Source: Sacculina carcini (taxonomy: Eukaryota; Arthropoda; Thecostraca; Sacculinidae). Taken from it: DNA of 64,000 nt. The stretch lies in assembly GCA_916048095.2 (NCBI GenBank), contig OU696577.1, forward strand, positions 7,711,940 to 7,775,939. Direction: 5' to 3'. The position numbers and the translations under genes are program-made. Below, one piece after another: positions 51,708 to 63,820 of this stretch (position 1 is the first letter of the stretch; each line of letters opens with the position of its first letter). The notes below the pieces were generated by a model that searched no databases, had not been told where the DNA came from, and worked only from the letters and a program-made list of their open reading frames with translations.

Positions 51708-51753
<46 letters not shown>

Positions 51754-54700
51754 GACACGATAGAAACACAAACACACATACACACACAAGCGCGCATAAA
51801 GCAAACGCGCGCAATGATATTTTTATACTAAAATTAGGCTTGTTCTTTTGGTTAAATACAACTTTGGCAGACTGAATTTTTCTTCATACTGTAGCCATAG
51901 CTTTGGCCAATGAGCTCATCATGAAAAATATGCAGTAAAAGTTTGGATTGAAATATGAACTCAACGGCCGAAACCAAACGGTGACTTAATAAGCTAGATA
52001 AGTTTAATAAGTGAGATAGTTTAATTAGCACCTGTTATAACAGTGAAATAGTTTGATTAGCACCTGTTATAACACTGAAATAGTTTAATTAGCACCTAAT
52101 ATAACAGTGAAATAGTTTAATTAGCACCTAATATAACAGTGAAATAGTTAAATTAGCACCTGTTATAACAGTGGAATAGTTTAATTAGCACCTGTTATAG
52201 CATTGAGATAGTTTAATTAGCGCTCGGCAGCTGTCGTTGAAATTGAGCAGTTTATCGGAGCAGCTCATGAAGCTGTGGTAGTGGGTCAGAGCTTGTTGCC
52301 ATCGTTGCACGCGACACAATGCGTCGCCCAGGTCACACTGCGCCATCGCACGCGCCCCAGTATTCTGTGCTGTTGCATCAGACGCACACGCATACATCAG
52401 ATACATTTACACACAAAAACACACGTTATATTAAATTAGGACATTTATATCGCGCTTTTCACCCAAAGGGCTCAAAGGCGCTCACACACACACACATACA
52501 CACACACTCAAACAAAAACAAACACACATATGCACACAAAGCACAACACACTCAAACACACTCAATAATACATATAAATATACACTTAATAACACATTCA
52601 CACACGTACACACTTAAGAAGCACAACACTTAACACACACACTCAGCACACATATACACTCAAGCACACAAAACACACCACACTCAATGATACGTGACAC
52701 TTAAGAACACAAACAAACACAAACACACTCAAGCACGCGTACACACTTAAGAAACACAACACTCAAGACCCTAGCACACACTTAAGCAAACAAACAGACA
52801 CACTCATGAACGCGTTCACACTCAAGCACACAGAGCACAACACACTCAATCATACATTACATTACATTAAGACATTTATAGCGCGCTTTTCACCCGAGGG
52901 TCTCAAAAGCGCTCAAACGGGCACACTCAAACACGCGTACACACTAAACAAACACACTCAAGCACACGTACACACTTAAATACACAAATACACACACACA
53001 CACACACACATTATCATCAGTAGCGCTCTCACTGACATTGGTCGGCAAGCGCCGCACCCCGCTGAAACAGCTCGAGTGAACGCAGTGGGTCTGCACAAAG
53101 CTCAGCCCGTCGTCGACACACACACTGCTCCAGCATACAGGCGTACTGGTGGTGCGCGTGGCCGTTGGGTATCTCCCAGCGGCGGCCGCGCGACAGTCGA
53201 CGAAACTGACGCACATGCACGAGCGCCGCCTCCCACTCGTCTGTTGGAGTATACAAGGTTAAAGGTTAAAGGCCTCAAGTAATAGCCGCTACGCGGGAAG
53301 AAGTCGAAGCTTATGAACACACACACAGGTGTGTCCCGTGCAGCTCGCTGTCACCACAGAACCGACCCTCTCCAGGCTATGACACCACAAGGACGGAAGA
53401 CGTATTAGAGAGGGCCACCTCCCCAAAATGCATGACACAACTCATGACTGATATCTGGTACCATCATTTACTGCTGGGTGGACAGGGACTGTTGGATTAT
53501 AGAATTCGCCCAAAAAGATTCTCCTCCGGCGGGATTCGAGCAACGGACCTCCCGCTTGTGAGGCGGGTGTGCTATCTCCACACTACGGAGTCCAAGAAGT
53601 AATGTAATAGTAATATGCTGGTCATTAAGCCAATATTATACTTCAAAATTATAATCACATTTTTCATGGTGGGCCTAATAGAGCTATTTCAGGGTGAACC
53701 AATTCAGTCTGTCAAAGTTTTATCTATCCAAAAGAAGAAAATTCATTATAGCATGGATTATCTCAATGTTGATCAAATACAAATATGTGCAATAGTTTGA
53801 TGAAAAACGTAAATTAACACGTAAATGATAGAAAAAAGGCGGTTTTCTCTTCAAACATATTGTGTATGTAGATGCTCGGTATATGCTTATTGGACCGCGC
53901 CACTAGAAAGCTAGTATTTCAGGCCTGAAAAGTGACATAGCCTTAACGGCCATATGGACTTGAAATCCACTTCAATCCACTTTGCCGAAGAACAAGAATA
54001 AACATTGAACAAACGTATGTGTCTACATGAACATGCACATGTATGCTTGTTTGTCTGCAAGCGCGCGTGTATGTGTGTGTGTGCGTGTGTGTGGTGTGTG
54101 CGTTCGTGTGTGTGTAATAACCGAGAAAACAGCTGACAACGGCCAGATTGCAGTGCGCCTCGGCCAAATATTTGCTATCCTCCCCTCCACCTCCGCTTAC
54201 ACCTTCTCCAGCGCTTACACCATTAACACCACCACTTCCTCCTAAACCACCACCACTGACACCGTCACCGCCTGCCACACACTCGGCAATGTGCAGACTC
54301 TGCACGAACAGCCGCCGGGCGAGACACAGTCTGCTGCGCCGAAGCGCCAAGTCACCACGTGTCATGTGAACGATACCGCCGCCTCGGCCGTCGCTGCCCT
54401 GGCCAAACAACACGGCCAGCCCGTTGGCGCGGCGATACGCACCGGCAAAGTCCACTGCACGCACACGCAAGCAAATACAACCACATACACACACACACAC
54501 ACACACACAGGGTGAAGCTATACTTGACATATTCGTCAATACACAATAGACCAGCGGTTCGTAACCTTATTGGAGGTAGTGAACACCTTACATGTTCCTT
54601 ACATGCACTAATCCAATCCCTCGTGTTTGGAGTATTATAGGAAAAATCACAAATCACGTACGATCAAGACAGTCACACAAGTAGGCTAAAACTGAGTGAA

Positions 54701-55182
54701 CCGAGTTGCTTGCAGCACAGATATCAAGACCAAGCGATGTGGCGTGATTAACTGCAGCCAATGATGTTCAAAGCAGATATTGACGTCACGAATCATACGC
54801 TAGTGGGTGAACCAAACCACCGAACCCCTGAAACTGAACCCTAGGGGTTCGGTGAACCTTCAGTATCTCTAATAAGGTTCAGAACCGCTGCAATACAATG
54901 CCCAAGCACGAGACAAAAGATTGGGGCGGAGTAAAGAAGGGGTACAGGGTAATAACAGGAGAGGAGGGGGCTGAAAAGTGCACGTATTTGATGGCGCACA
55001 CTTGCGACACGCGCGCTCAATGTCCATCAGCGCCGACTGCAGTTCGGCCAACACTTGAGGAGTAACCAAACAATGGCCGCCGCCGCCGCCGGCTATGTCC
55101 AAGAGTTGGGCATGCGCCAGAACACAACCACCGACCAAAGTGTCCACGCAGCTATTGTGCAGCGCGCTGCTTCGCTTACTGT

Positions 55183-55217
<35 letters not shown>

Positions 55218-55409
55218 ACAGGTTGTAATATGTGTAGCTCAGTGTCAAATGGATTGTGATATATACACATACATGCACACACTCACACATAACGCACAAA
55301 TGCAATGAAGAACGATAATTGGTTACCAAATAGCCAAAATTGTTGCCCGTTCATGTTTTTATAGCAAAACTGACATACACCAACGCACGCATACACACAC
55401 ACATACAGA

Positions 55410-55490
<81 letters not shown>

Positions 55491-56136
55491 AAAAATATCC
55501 TATGATAAAAAGAGAAACAAATCCAAAAAATAAACAAACTCGGGCTAGATTCAAGATGTCGTGTGACAAAACCCACACCGGACTTTCGGAGCGATATTTC
55601 AAGACCGCAAACCACTTGTGTCTTAAGCAAGGCACATTGAAACAACGCTGAAACAACGCTGAAACATTCACCGCCATCTGTACAAACACCTGTGAACGGC
55701 AATTTTATCGAGCAGTGCGTACTGCGAGCGCCGAGCCTCAAACAACTTCTCCCAGCGGCCTGCCCGACCGCCGCCGCCGCCGCCTCTCGGTCTCGAGCCA
55801 CGATCACACACCAGACTGCTGTTGGTGTTGGTACGACGGGCATTGGTGGTGTTGGAGTCGGCGGCCCCACCGCCACCTTCGCTGCTGCCCACCAAACATA
55901 AACACAAACACACCAGTAAGAACACCGATAAACACAAACACACAAGTAAAAACACCGACAAACACAAACCAGTAAAAACACCGACAAACACATACAGACA
56001 AACACACACACACATACGCGATGAGAGAAATGAGAAATTGTGCGCACGTCACGCATGCTTCAATTCTTATTTTGTATATACTTTACCATCTATATATAAT
56101 GTGTGTGTGTGTCTGTATGTGCCTATGCGTGTATCC

Positions 56137-56226
<90 letters not shown>

Positions 56227-56240
56227 CTATGCGTGTATCC

Positions 56241-56273
<33 letters not shown>

Positions 56274-56296
56274 TGTATGTGCCTATGCGTGTATCC

Positions 56297-56331
<35 letters not shown>

Positions 56332-59300
56332 TATCGCAGTGTCTGTACGTGTACGTGTGTGTGTCGCTATGTGTACGTGTGTGTGCGTCAGTGTGTATGT
56401 GTGTCAGTGTGTGTGTCAGTGCGTCAGTGTGTCAGTGTGTCAGTGTGTGCGTCAGTGTGTCAGTGTGTCAGTGTGTGCGTCAGTGTGTCAGTGTGTCACC
56501 AGTGAACCGCCAGCGCTGCGCCGGTGGCAGAGGCGACTCCAGACGCCAGCGCCGAACGCAACGCACTGGAGACAAACGACTGTGTTTGAGGACCGCCACT
56601 GCTGACAAACAAGGCCGGATCTTGCGCCGCCAGTCGGCCAAACACAGACACATCGACAGCCGTCTGTTTGTCGTCCGCCTCGCCACTGGAGTCGGTGTCG
56701 GCAAGAGGCGGCATATTGCTCGATTGTGACAGCAGCATAATTCGCTGCAGTGTGGCGTGATGGTGCGCATCGCGACTCTGTCAATCGCCAACAACATAAT
56801 TGCCATAAAACCTCTATTTGTTGAACGGCAACAAGTGAAAAATAGATCGGCAATCTCAAATGGAACGCCACTTTGATTAATCATTATCTTTTGTCAATAG
56901 CCAAGACTGACTGATTTTTATTAGTGAATTTGTGATTCATTATCAGTAATCACCTTATATTTGTGTCTTTTGTTAAATATGTTACCCGTTTCTTTCTTCA
57001 TTCATAAAATATACCGTGTCATCGCGAAATTGTGACCAGCTTGTGGAAAAATAGAGTGGAACCCTCTAATTGAACGACAATTCGGCGGAAGGCTTGAAAA
57101 ATAGAACGGCATACCTTTCAAATAGAGGTTTTACGGTATATATTACTTATTATATTACGGTATTTAGCCTTTTGATTTGATAATTTCATTTGATTAATCG
57201 TTTATTTTTTATTCTTTCTTCATCTTCCCGACTAAAACCTTTCCTTCTCGAAATCTTTATCTCTAAACCTATTGAGTGCTTCCGGTACATGTGGCAACCG
57301 CAGGGTGGTAATAGTGCTTGCACTCTTCCCATGCAACTAGATATGCTTTTAATTAATAATGCTTGTAATGTTATAATGCCCTAGCATCGCTTCGCTATAG
57401 CAGACATATTGGATAACGTATACATGTGTACCAGTGGTTCTCAAACTTATTGGAGGTACTGAACCCCACAAGTTCCAAACATGCATTCATTGAACCCTTC
57501 GTGTTTGAAATTTCATACGAAAAATCACAAATCACTTACGATCAAGACAGTCACACAAGTAGGCTACTACTGAGTGGACCGAGTTGCTTGCAGCACAGAT
57601 ATCAAGGCCAAGTGATGTGGCGTGATTAACTGCAGCCAATGATGACCAAGCAGAGCTTCACGTTACGACTAATACGCTAGTGGGGGAACCACACCACCGA
57701 ACCCCTGAAACTGAACCCGAGGGGTTCGGTGAACCTTCAGTATCTTCCAGGTTAAGAACAACTGCGCTAAATATACAGTATTTATTCGAGTATAACGGCC
57801 AACTGACTGAGCCGCTGAAGTGACAAGCTGTGGCATTCAGCTTGCATTGAGCGCAAGAGCGATTCTCACTTGGCGTTGTCAATAAATGCTTTTAATCACA
57901 GCCGCACGTGTTTACCAATGCTTGCCACTTACAATGTTACTTGGTCTGAGCAGAACCGTAGCAGCCGCCCCCCGTACCCCCCGACCGGGGGGCCCGAATG
58001 TTGAGAGGCCCCGTTGCTTAAAGTTTGATATTATAATTCATCATATTTATTATGTATAGCCTTTACCTGTTTGATCAAATGTTTTCACCTGAGCTTGTAT
58101 TATGTGACTATGTCAAATAAATAAATTCATTATTTGGTACTTTATTTATAATGTTGGCCCCAAATGTTGCCTTCGGGGGAGGGGGGCATAATTCCTCGCA
58201 ACGGCTCTGGGTCTGAGCTGAGGCTGGGCGAACACAATTTTATACCGATTTCTGATGGAAAATTACGGGTGCCCGCGTTGAAGCCGAATAAATACTGAAG
58301 ATGTTATATTTAGTGTGTTGACGTGTGTCGGCAGCTGACATCGTCACTGGCTTCACCGGCGGTAGGCTGAGTGTCCGTGTGATGTGCCGGCTCACTGGAT
58401 GTGTGTGAGGTGGCCACGCTAACTGGCTGATGTGCGCTGGCGGCTGATGTCACCTCGCTCACCTCATTCGGCGCATCTGTCCAACTGCAAACATACCGTA
58501 AAACCTAAAATTTGAACGACGCTTTGAGGGAACAGTTGAAAAATAGAACGTCATTCTGATTAATTCTTCACTTTTGGTAATAGCAATGACTTCGTGGATT
58601 TTATTAGTGAATTTGTGATTATTTACCAATACTCATCTTGTATTTGTGCCTTGTTGAATAAACACAAATAGGTTACCTGGTTCTATATAAATATAAAACT
58701 TCTCAAAATTCTGACCACCTAGTCGAAAAATAGAGCGGCATCCCGAAATTCAGTGGTCATTAACCTTTTTTTCTAAGTAAACGCCAAGAGGTCATTATAT
58801 AAATTAAAAATAAACGAATTTCAATTGATAAAAACACACATAGTTGTCCTGTTCTGTGCGACCTTTAGCTTCCCACTTGGCAACTCTTTCATTCCCCACC
58901 AGTGGGGAAGTTTACTGCCCAACTGCACCGATCATATTGTCGTTGGCATCAAAGCGATAAAGTAGATTTGGAAAAAATGTACACACAAATGACTGGAAAT
59001 TATAATTGTAGAAAATAAAGAGCAAACAGAGTTGGCAGCAATAAAATAGCATGCATTTAGTGAGGACGATTTAGCTGCTGCTGCTGTTATTTGCGTGAGT
59101 AAATGAGGTAAAATCAATAAGTTGGACGACAAACGGCGAACAATATAAAATTGCCCGCAGCGTAAATATTATAGCCAATCATTTTTTTATTTAAATATTT
59201 GTTCGGCATGTTTCTATAGTGTATGAGTGCTGTCCAAACAAATTCTTGCGTTCAGTCCATATCGACACATTACATTGCAAATAAATATTAATACAACCAA

Positions 59301-59389
59301 TTATAATGAAATTAATTTGAAGCGAAAATACGCAAACGATGACACATTGCTGACAAATTAATCTCTAAAATACTAACATAAACGCTCAT

Positions 59390-59444
<55 letters not shown>

Positions 59445-59530
59445 CACGAACAAAAACACACACCACACACACAGAAACATACACCACACACACACACACA
59501 CAAAGAAAAAAGATGCACACAAACACACTG

Positions 59531-59568
<38 letters not shown>

Positions 59569-59671
59569 ACACAGAGAGAGAGACACGAACAAAAACACAC
59601 ACCACACACACAGAAACATACACCACACACACACACACACACAAAGAAAAAAGATGCACACAAACACACTG

Positions 59672-59718
<47 letters not shown>

Positions 59719-59855
59719 TACAAACACACACACACACACAGATACAAACACACACACACACACACACAGATACAAACACAAACACACATTGCCACACACA
59801 CACACACACATACAAACACAAACACACATTGCCACACACACACACACACATACAA

Positions 59856-59896
<41 letters not shown>

Positions 59897-60197
59897 CACA
59901 AACACACACACACACAGACACGCGAACACAAAGATACATCACACACAAACGCACACGCACACACCCACCCACACACACACACAGAGTATATAGGATAAAA
60001 GTTGTGCTTGAAAAGTGCACGTGGATGTGTGGCCTAACTGACATTTGGTTGTCGTTGTGTTGTGAGTCAGAGTTGTGCAGTGCTGGTGGATGATGATGCG
60101 CGTTGCTGTGATCTGTGACGTCACTGCTCGAAACATTACCATCCGCCTGCTGTGCGTTCAAATTCCACGTGACCACCGATTTCCTCCTGTCGCTCAT
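50786..60197 (-). CDS. Unidentified protein with TPR-like helical repeats, ten exons
   Basis: Exons in transcript order: 60197-60043, 58484-58340, 56744-56500, 55884-55690, 55178-55000, 54454-54122, 53240-53037, 52369-52192, 51683-51545, 51064-50786. They total 2052 bases, 683 residues, and every join stays in phase. The ATG at 60197 has a good context (GCGGCCATGA). The first 150 residues are low-complexity, Ser/Asp/His-rich. After about residue 220 the protein is helical with TPR-type spacing, for example [72 protein letters not shown] and [21 protein letters not shown] Gly/Val-rich insert splits exon 6. TPR arrays usually bind other proteins; no catalytic domain is visible. I do not recognise the family. 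Exon 2, exon 4 and the C-terminus are the weakest parts. A donor at 50971 (TCA/GTGAGT) could instead join to a terminal exon near 50745-50622, ending FTKLVSYI. Confidence 0.72.
51273..51347 (-). mobile_element. LINE 3' tail upstream of the last TPR-gene exon
   Basis: On the minus strand: GCCTTAGAGACCCTCTAGGT, GTAGGGCGCTATATAAATG, then TAATG repeats. It is followed by TG-rich sequence down to the acceptor at 51065. Confidence 0.65.
51684..51800. repeat. (CA)n array next to TPR-gene exon 9
   Basis: The array is CA-rich on the plus strand, so TG-rich in the transcript. It begins right at the acceptor GTGCAG (51684-51689). Confidence 0.85.
52010..52235 (-). repeat. 32-bp minisatellite copying the exon 8 splice donor
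   Basis: About seven copies of a 32-bp unit (TAATTAAACTATTTCACTGT then TATAACAGGTGC on the minus strand). The last 30 or so coding bases of exon 8 of the TPR-like gene belong to the array. The real donor ATAACAG/GTGCTAATT at 52192/52191 is repeated downstream in the intron, twice altered to ATATTAG/GTGC. Confidence 0.9.
52424..52487 (-). mobile_element. LINE 3' tail upstream of TPR-gene exon 8
   Basis: On the minus strand: GAGCGCCTTTGAGCCC, AAAAGCGCGATATAAATGTC, ending about 54 bases from the acceptor at 52370, with TG-rich sequence between. Confidence 0.65.
52490..53020. repeat. CA-rich DNA with a second LINE tail (52852-52917)
   Basis: Intron 7 of the TPR-like gene is almost all CA-rich repeat (ACACTCAAGCAC, ACACTTAAG variants). 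The LINE tail inside reads GAGCGCTTTTGAGACCCTCG on the minus strand and ends in TAATG repeats. Confidence 0.75.
53262..53596 (-). mobile_element. tRNA-Val-derived SINE, copy 2
   Basis: It matches 27838-28140 in inverse orientation: tRNA head GGACTCCGTAGTGTGGAGAT (53596 leftward), body with GGGTGTGTCCCGTGCAGCTC-like sequence, tail CCTTTAACCTTTAACC. The tail ends about 22 bases from the acceptor of exon 7 (53240) and supplies its upstream sequence. Confidence 0.75.
53640..53930. repeat. Dispersed repeat, inverted relative of 26280-26590
   Basis: Shared blocks include TGCAATAGTTTGATGAAAAA and GGACCGCGCC-like sequence. Non-coding. Confidence 0.5.
54552..54890. mobile_element. hAT-type MITE (CAGCGGTTCGTAACC)
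   Basis: Ends CAGCGGTTCGTAACCTTAT and AAGGTTCAGAACCGCTG. Flanking 8-mers CAATAGAC and CAATACAA match at 6 of 8. It lies in intron 5 of the TPR-like gene; relatives at 57432 and 33585. Confidence 0.75.
55179..55690. other. TPR-gene intron 4 with (CA)n and (TA)n tracts
   Basis: (CA)n at 55183-55215 abuts the acceptor of exon 5. A (TA)n tract of about 75 bases lies at 55414-55488. Nothing else is recognised. Confidence 0.7.
56099..56499. repeat. (TG)n array with CTGTATGTGCCTATGCGTGT units
   Basis: About 400 bases directly after the donor of TPR-gene exon 3 (56500/56499). On the transcript strand it reads (CA)n with GACACACT repeats. Three copies of a unit containing TATGTGCCTATGCGTGTATC are visible. 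Confidence 0.9.
56801..57138. mobile_element. pogo/Tc1-like MITE (TACCGTAAAACCTCTA ends)
   Basis: Ends CCATAAAACCTCTATTTG and CAAATAGAGGTTTTACGGTA are inverted repeats. Internal GAAAAATAGAACGGCAT blocks recur in copies at 58494-58754 and about 62285-62889. It begins about 55 bases upstream of the acceptor of TPR-gene exon 3. Confidence 0.7.
57432..57764. mobile_element. hAT-type MITE, relative of 54552-54890
   Basis: It begins CAGTGGTTCTCAAACTTATT and shares the internal block around ATCAAGACAGTCACACAAG with 54552-54890. The right end is eroded (TTAAGAACAACTG). Confidence 0.7.
57951..58209. mobile_element. hAT-type MITE (CAGAGCCG), copy 2 with perfect target duplication
   Basis: Ends CAGAACCGTAGCAGCC and GCAACGGCTCTG are flanked by identical 8-mers GGTCTGAG (57943-57950 and 58210-58217). 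It is inverted relative to 46077-46359. Confidence 0.9.
58494..58754. mobile_element. pogo-like MITE, truncated, next to TPR-gene exon 2
   Basis: It begins TACCGTAAAACCT and contains GAAAAATAGAACGTCATTC. The right part is cut by another MITE-like end (CAGTGGTCATTAACC at 58755). Its end lies 9 bases from the acceptor of exon 2 (58484/58485), so the TIR forms the sequence just upstream of the splice site. Confidence 0.65.
58760..59390. other. TPR-gene intron 1, AT-rich part
   Basis: No coding or repeat structure with clear ends was seen. Confidence 0.4.
59392..59985. repeat. CA-rich array with tandem duplication of a 130-bp segment
   Basis: CA-rich DNA with AGAGAGAG patches. The block from GAGACACGAACAAAAACACA to CACTGACGCACACAC occurs twice (about 59440-59540 and 59578-59680). 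It lies in intron 1 of the TPR-like gene. Confidence 0.85.
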
Positions 60198-60239
60198 GGC
60201 CGCTGCGAAAAGTCACTCGCATCTATAAAAGCAGAGCCG

Positions 60240-62280
60240 AAAAATGAAATTGCAGTGAGATCAGTGGTAATTCTGGAATTGCATTGAACAATTGAGACCA
60301 CAGAAGAAAACGTCTTTGTTTTGAGGAGTCATATTCCAGGACAATACAAGTCCATACATAGGAAAAACATTTATGATATCAGCTATTTAGAATGATTGAT
60401 TTGATATTTTCAGTAGCAAATACAAGAATTACAAATAATTCACTTTCCTTATCACACTACATGAGCACCGTTGTTGAGAAAACCAAATAGTATCAATGGT
60501 ACAATTACACGGGTGCATACAACCACAGTGAGGGAATGATATATTTTCAGGATTGTAAATAGATTATCCAATCAACAGATATTGATTGGATTATACGAAA
60601 AAAATGGGGGCAAATCATGAAAGAAGACAACACTAGCTATATTACTCCGGAAAAATGCAATGTGCATTTGTTCAATAACTAGTGTTATAGGCAGTGAAAT
60701 ATGTATATCTCGCTCTACCGGATAGTGACAATGCACTCACGGCATAAGGAAATTATATACAATATACCAAAAAATCTGAAATACAAATATCCAAAACCCC
60801 AGTATTTCACGTTTTAGAAACTATAGATTACTAACATTCATAAGTCCTATCCTATATACCATTATTAATGTCCACCATTTTTTAGACTAAATAGTGTTAA
60901 TACCGTAATATACAGCATGCGTGCAGATACATAATATATACCATAACAACCTCACACAACACCACCCAATCGACAACTGATTCAAACAAACTTGCAATTT
61001 AAGTAATCACCTCGCAGGTATGAGTAAACAGTTGTTACAGGAAGTTTAACAAATGATTGTACATACTTGAACTATTGAATAAATGACACAATCAGGATAA
61101 CAATATTTTTCTCTAAAAAACTTTTGTTCTGATTGCATAGTTTAGAACAGAGAAAAAATCATATCATGAGGTTCATGGGGGAACAACTTTAATTTCACAC
61201 TATTGGTTTGGAAATTTGTCAAAGTTAGGAGCGTATGAAAATGTATGGTTGAAATTAAATTTTGTTTTTCTAATAGCAAGTAGATCTAATATTGTGGACT
61301 GTAAATGTCCCGGATGTCCCATTTACCAGAGTAGTGTGGCTTGATCGTTGTATGCGTCGTTAGTGCGTTGGTGGTGTTCGTTGTGTTTGTGACGTGTTAG
61401 GGTGTCGTTTGTGGTTCCTGTAGTGAATATGGTCAAATACTTAATGTGATGGAAGGTAATACGATTACTTCTATTTCTCTAGTTGTTATTTCTCTGATTA
61501 TCGTCAACCGATTCTATGGACTGTAGAGACATTATACCTGTTGTTGCCGTCGGCATAGCCTTTTACTCAAACTAAAGCTTCTGCGCCATTCGATTTGATA
61601 TTGTAGCTATCTTTTCTTGGATTTTTTGTAACCGACATATATATGTGCGCTTCATTGTTTATATCTTTCACAGCTTATATTTACAAATATTGTTTCGTTT
61701 CCACGTTTGCCTATCTTACCTCTATTTTGAATTTACTTGCTTAGTTGCTCGTTCCAGAGTTATTACTTAGTTTCGATAAAAATGTTGCTTTCAAATTAAC
61801 ATTATAAGTTATTTACATGACGATTTTTGAGATTTCAAAATCACCATTGTCGAAACTCTTGAATAGCTGTTGTTTCATGAGTTGCTGATTAAAATGCTTT
61901 TTGTAGAATGTTTTGAAATGTTTTGAATTTTGTTTGAATACGTATATCGATGATAAAATTTATCTTTTTTTAAAAATATATCTGTCGCCTGCTAAACCGT
62001 CGGACTAAAAACACACATAAATAGAACACAACGCAAAACATACTAACACAATTGACATAACACGTTATAATTCTAATTGCGCGTATATATTTTAACTTGA
62101 AAGTGGGTTTTTATTGCATGCAATATGTTGATTTTCCATTGAATTTATAATATTGATTTTTGTCATTATGTTAATATTATAATGAAACAATACGGCTGGC
62201 GAACTATTATGGCCAGGTTAACATAAACACTAACTTTAAATGTTTGATAATTAATTTTAATATTTTAATATGTTATATTT
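60240..62280. other. AT-rich intergenic region, nothing recognised
   Basis: About 2 kb lacking long ORFs, simple repeats and recognised element ends. It should contain the promoter of the TPR-like gene near its left side. Confidence 0.45.
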
Positions 62281-62284
62281 TCAC

Positions 62285-62889
62285 ACCTTTCCCCCGTAAT
62301 GCTGTTCAATTAGAGGATGCCGCACTATTTTTCCACTATCTAGTCAGAATTTTGAGAAGATACGGTAAATTTTAAGGATATAGAAGAACCAGGTAACGTA
62401 TATTTATTTAACAAAATACACAAATACAATACTGATCACAAATGCACTGATCAAAATCAGTCAGTCATAACTATTGTCAAAATAGAAGAATCCATCAAAG
62501 TGACTTTTAGATCAGTGGTTTCCAACCGTTGTGCCGCCACAGCAAGGGGTGCCGTGAGATCCTTTGAGCGTGACGTCAAAATTCAGGGCGAAAATGGCAT
62601 ATTTGTATTAAAATACCATTTTTTGCAATAGCAGTATCAGTGTGAAGAAAATTTTCATGTATAAGGTGTTGATACACTGATGCAAAATGTCGAAATGAAA
62701 AAAATGTAATAAAAACAACGGGGATTTTAAATACGTATTTCCTTATATGGGCACCGGGAACTTTTGAGAAAGGCTTGTCAAGGGTGTCTCAAACTGGAAA
62801 AGGTTGGGAACCACTGAACTAGAGGGTGTCATTTAATTTTTCCTATTGTTCTGCCAAGAAGTCGTTCAATTAGAGGTTTTACGGTAATG
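62285..62889. mobile_element. pogo-like MITE with a nested hAT-type MITE
   Basis: The outer element ends CGTTCAATTAGAGGTTTTAC at about 62866-62889 and has the family's internal sequences on the left. It is split by a hAT-type MITE at 62513-62816 (CAGTGGTTTCCAACC and GGTTGGGAACCACTG), a relative of 27501-27693. Confidence 0.65.
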
Positions 62890-63254
62890 GTGTAATTTGC
62901 GCTTGTATTGTTGGTGCACGCCTGTGAGCAGTGTCATCAATTCGATGTCATATCTTATTTTCGGCACCTGCTTGTAACCTTACAGTTATCACAAGCGATC
63001 GTGTATAAACACACACACACACACATGCAGACAGACACACACGCGGAGAGAGTGTATGCATGAAACATAAACACAAACTGATAGAATGGTGTGATGAACG
63101 CAATGCGATGACGTAACGAGCAATCACACTTTACCGACGATATTTCCCCAAAAAGTGATTTATTAATTATTTAATTGTTACTCATGAAAGATGTTTATAG
63201 ATAGTAAAATATGCTGGTGTCCCATGGGGCTTGCGTTGCATGGACTTGTCATTC

Positions 63255-63590
63255 TTTGAAAGCAAGATTTGAACGGCGAGAAAAAGTAAGATTTTAATGC
63301 GGTTTTCTTCCGTGTATAAGATACTTATTTTCTGGTCTACATTTTCCTTTTAAATAATTCTGGGCTGCCTTAAACATGGAAGTAAGTGTTTTATCTTAGT
63401 GTTGTTGTTGTTGTTGTTTCTCCAGTATGCAATGCTATCTGATAGCATTTAATCAGATAGAATTTGATGACTGATGATGATGACGAAGAACTGGCAAATA
63501 TTGCTGAAACACTGACTCCAGTCATTGATATTTCTGATGACAGCGATGGAGAATTTAATTATTTATACGATGGATAAAGTTATTCATTGG
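63255..63590 (+). repeat. Dispersed repeat with transposase-like acidic tail, copy 2
   Basis: The plus strand near 63465-63575 encodes DDDDEELANIAETLTPVIDI and an acidic end before TAA. The tract is shared, inverted, with 24620-24925. It may be the 3' end of a pogo/Tigger-type transposase gene. Confidence 0.5.
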
Positions 63591-63820
63591 GAAAAACTTT
63601 CTAGAATGTTTGCCTAAAAATTGAAGGGGTCTCTTATTGACAGGTGTGTTTTTATGTTCGAGAAAATAGGGTAGTCTGTTTGAAAAAGAGTCCGTTGGAA
63701 ATACTCACTTTGTTTCGCCTGTTCACCGTTCTCTACTCACTGGAAATTCATATTCGCTTCGTGTCTGTATTGTATTGTATTGGAAATTCGCCGACACAAA
63801 ATCTCACCAAAAACATTGTC

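Noticed and set aside
59312-59998. Long Cys/Val (-) and Thr/His (+) frames
   Set aside because: They are translations of the CA-rich array in intron 1 of the TPR-like gene.
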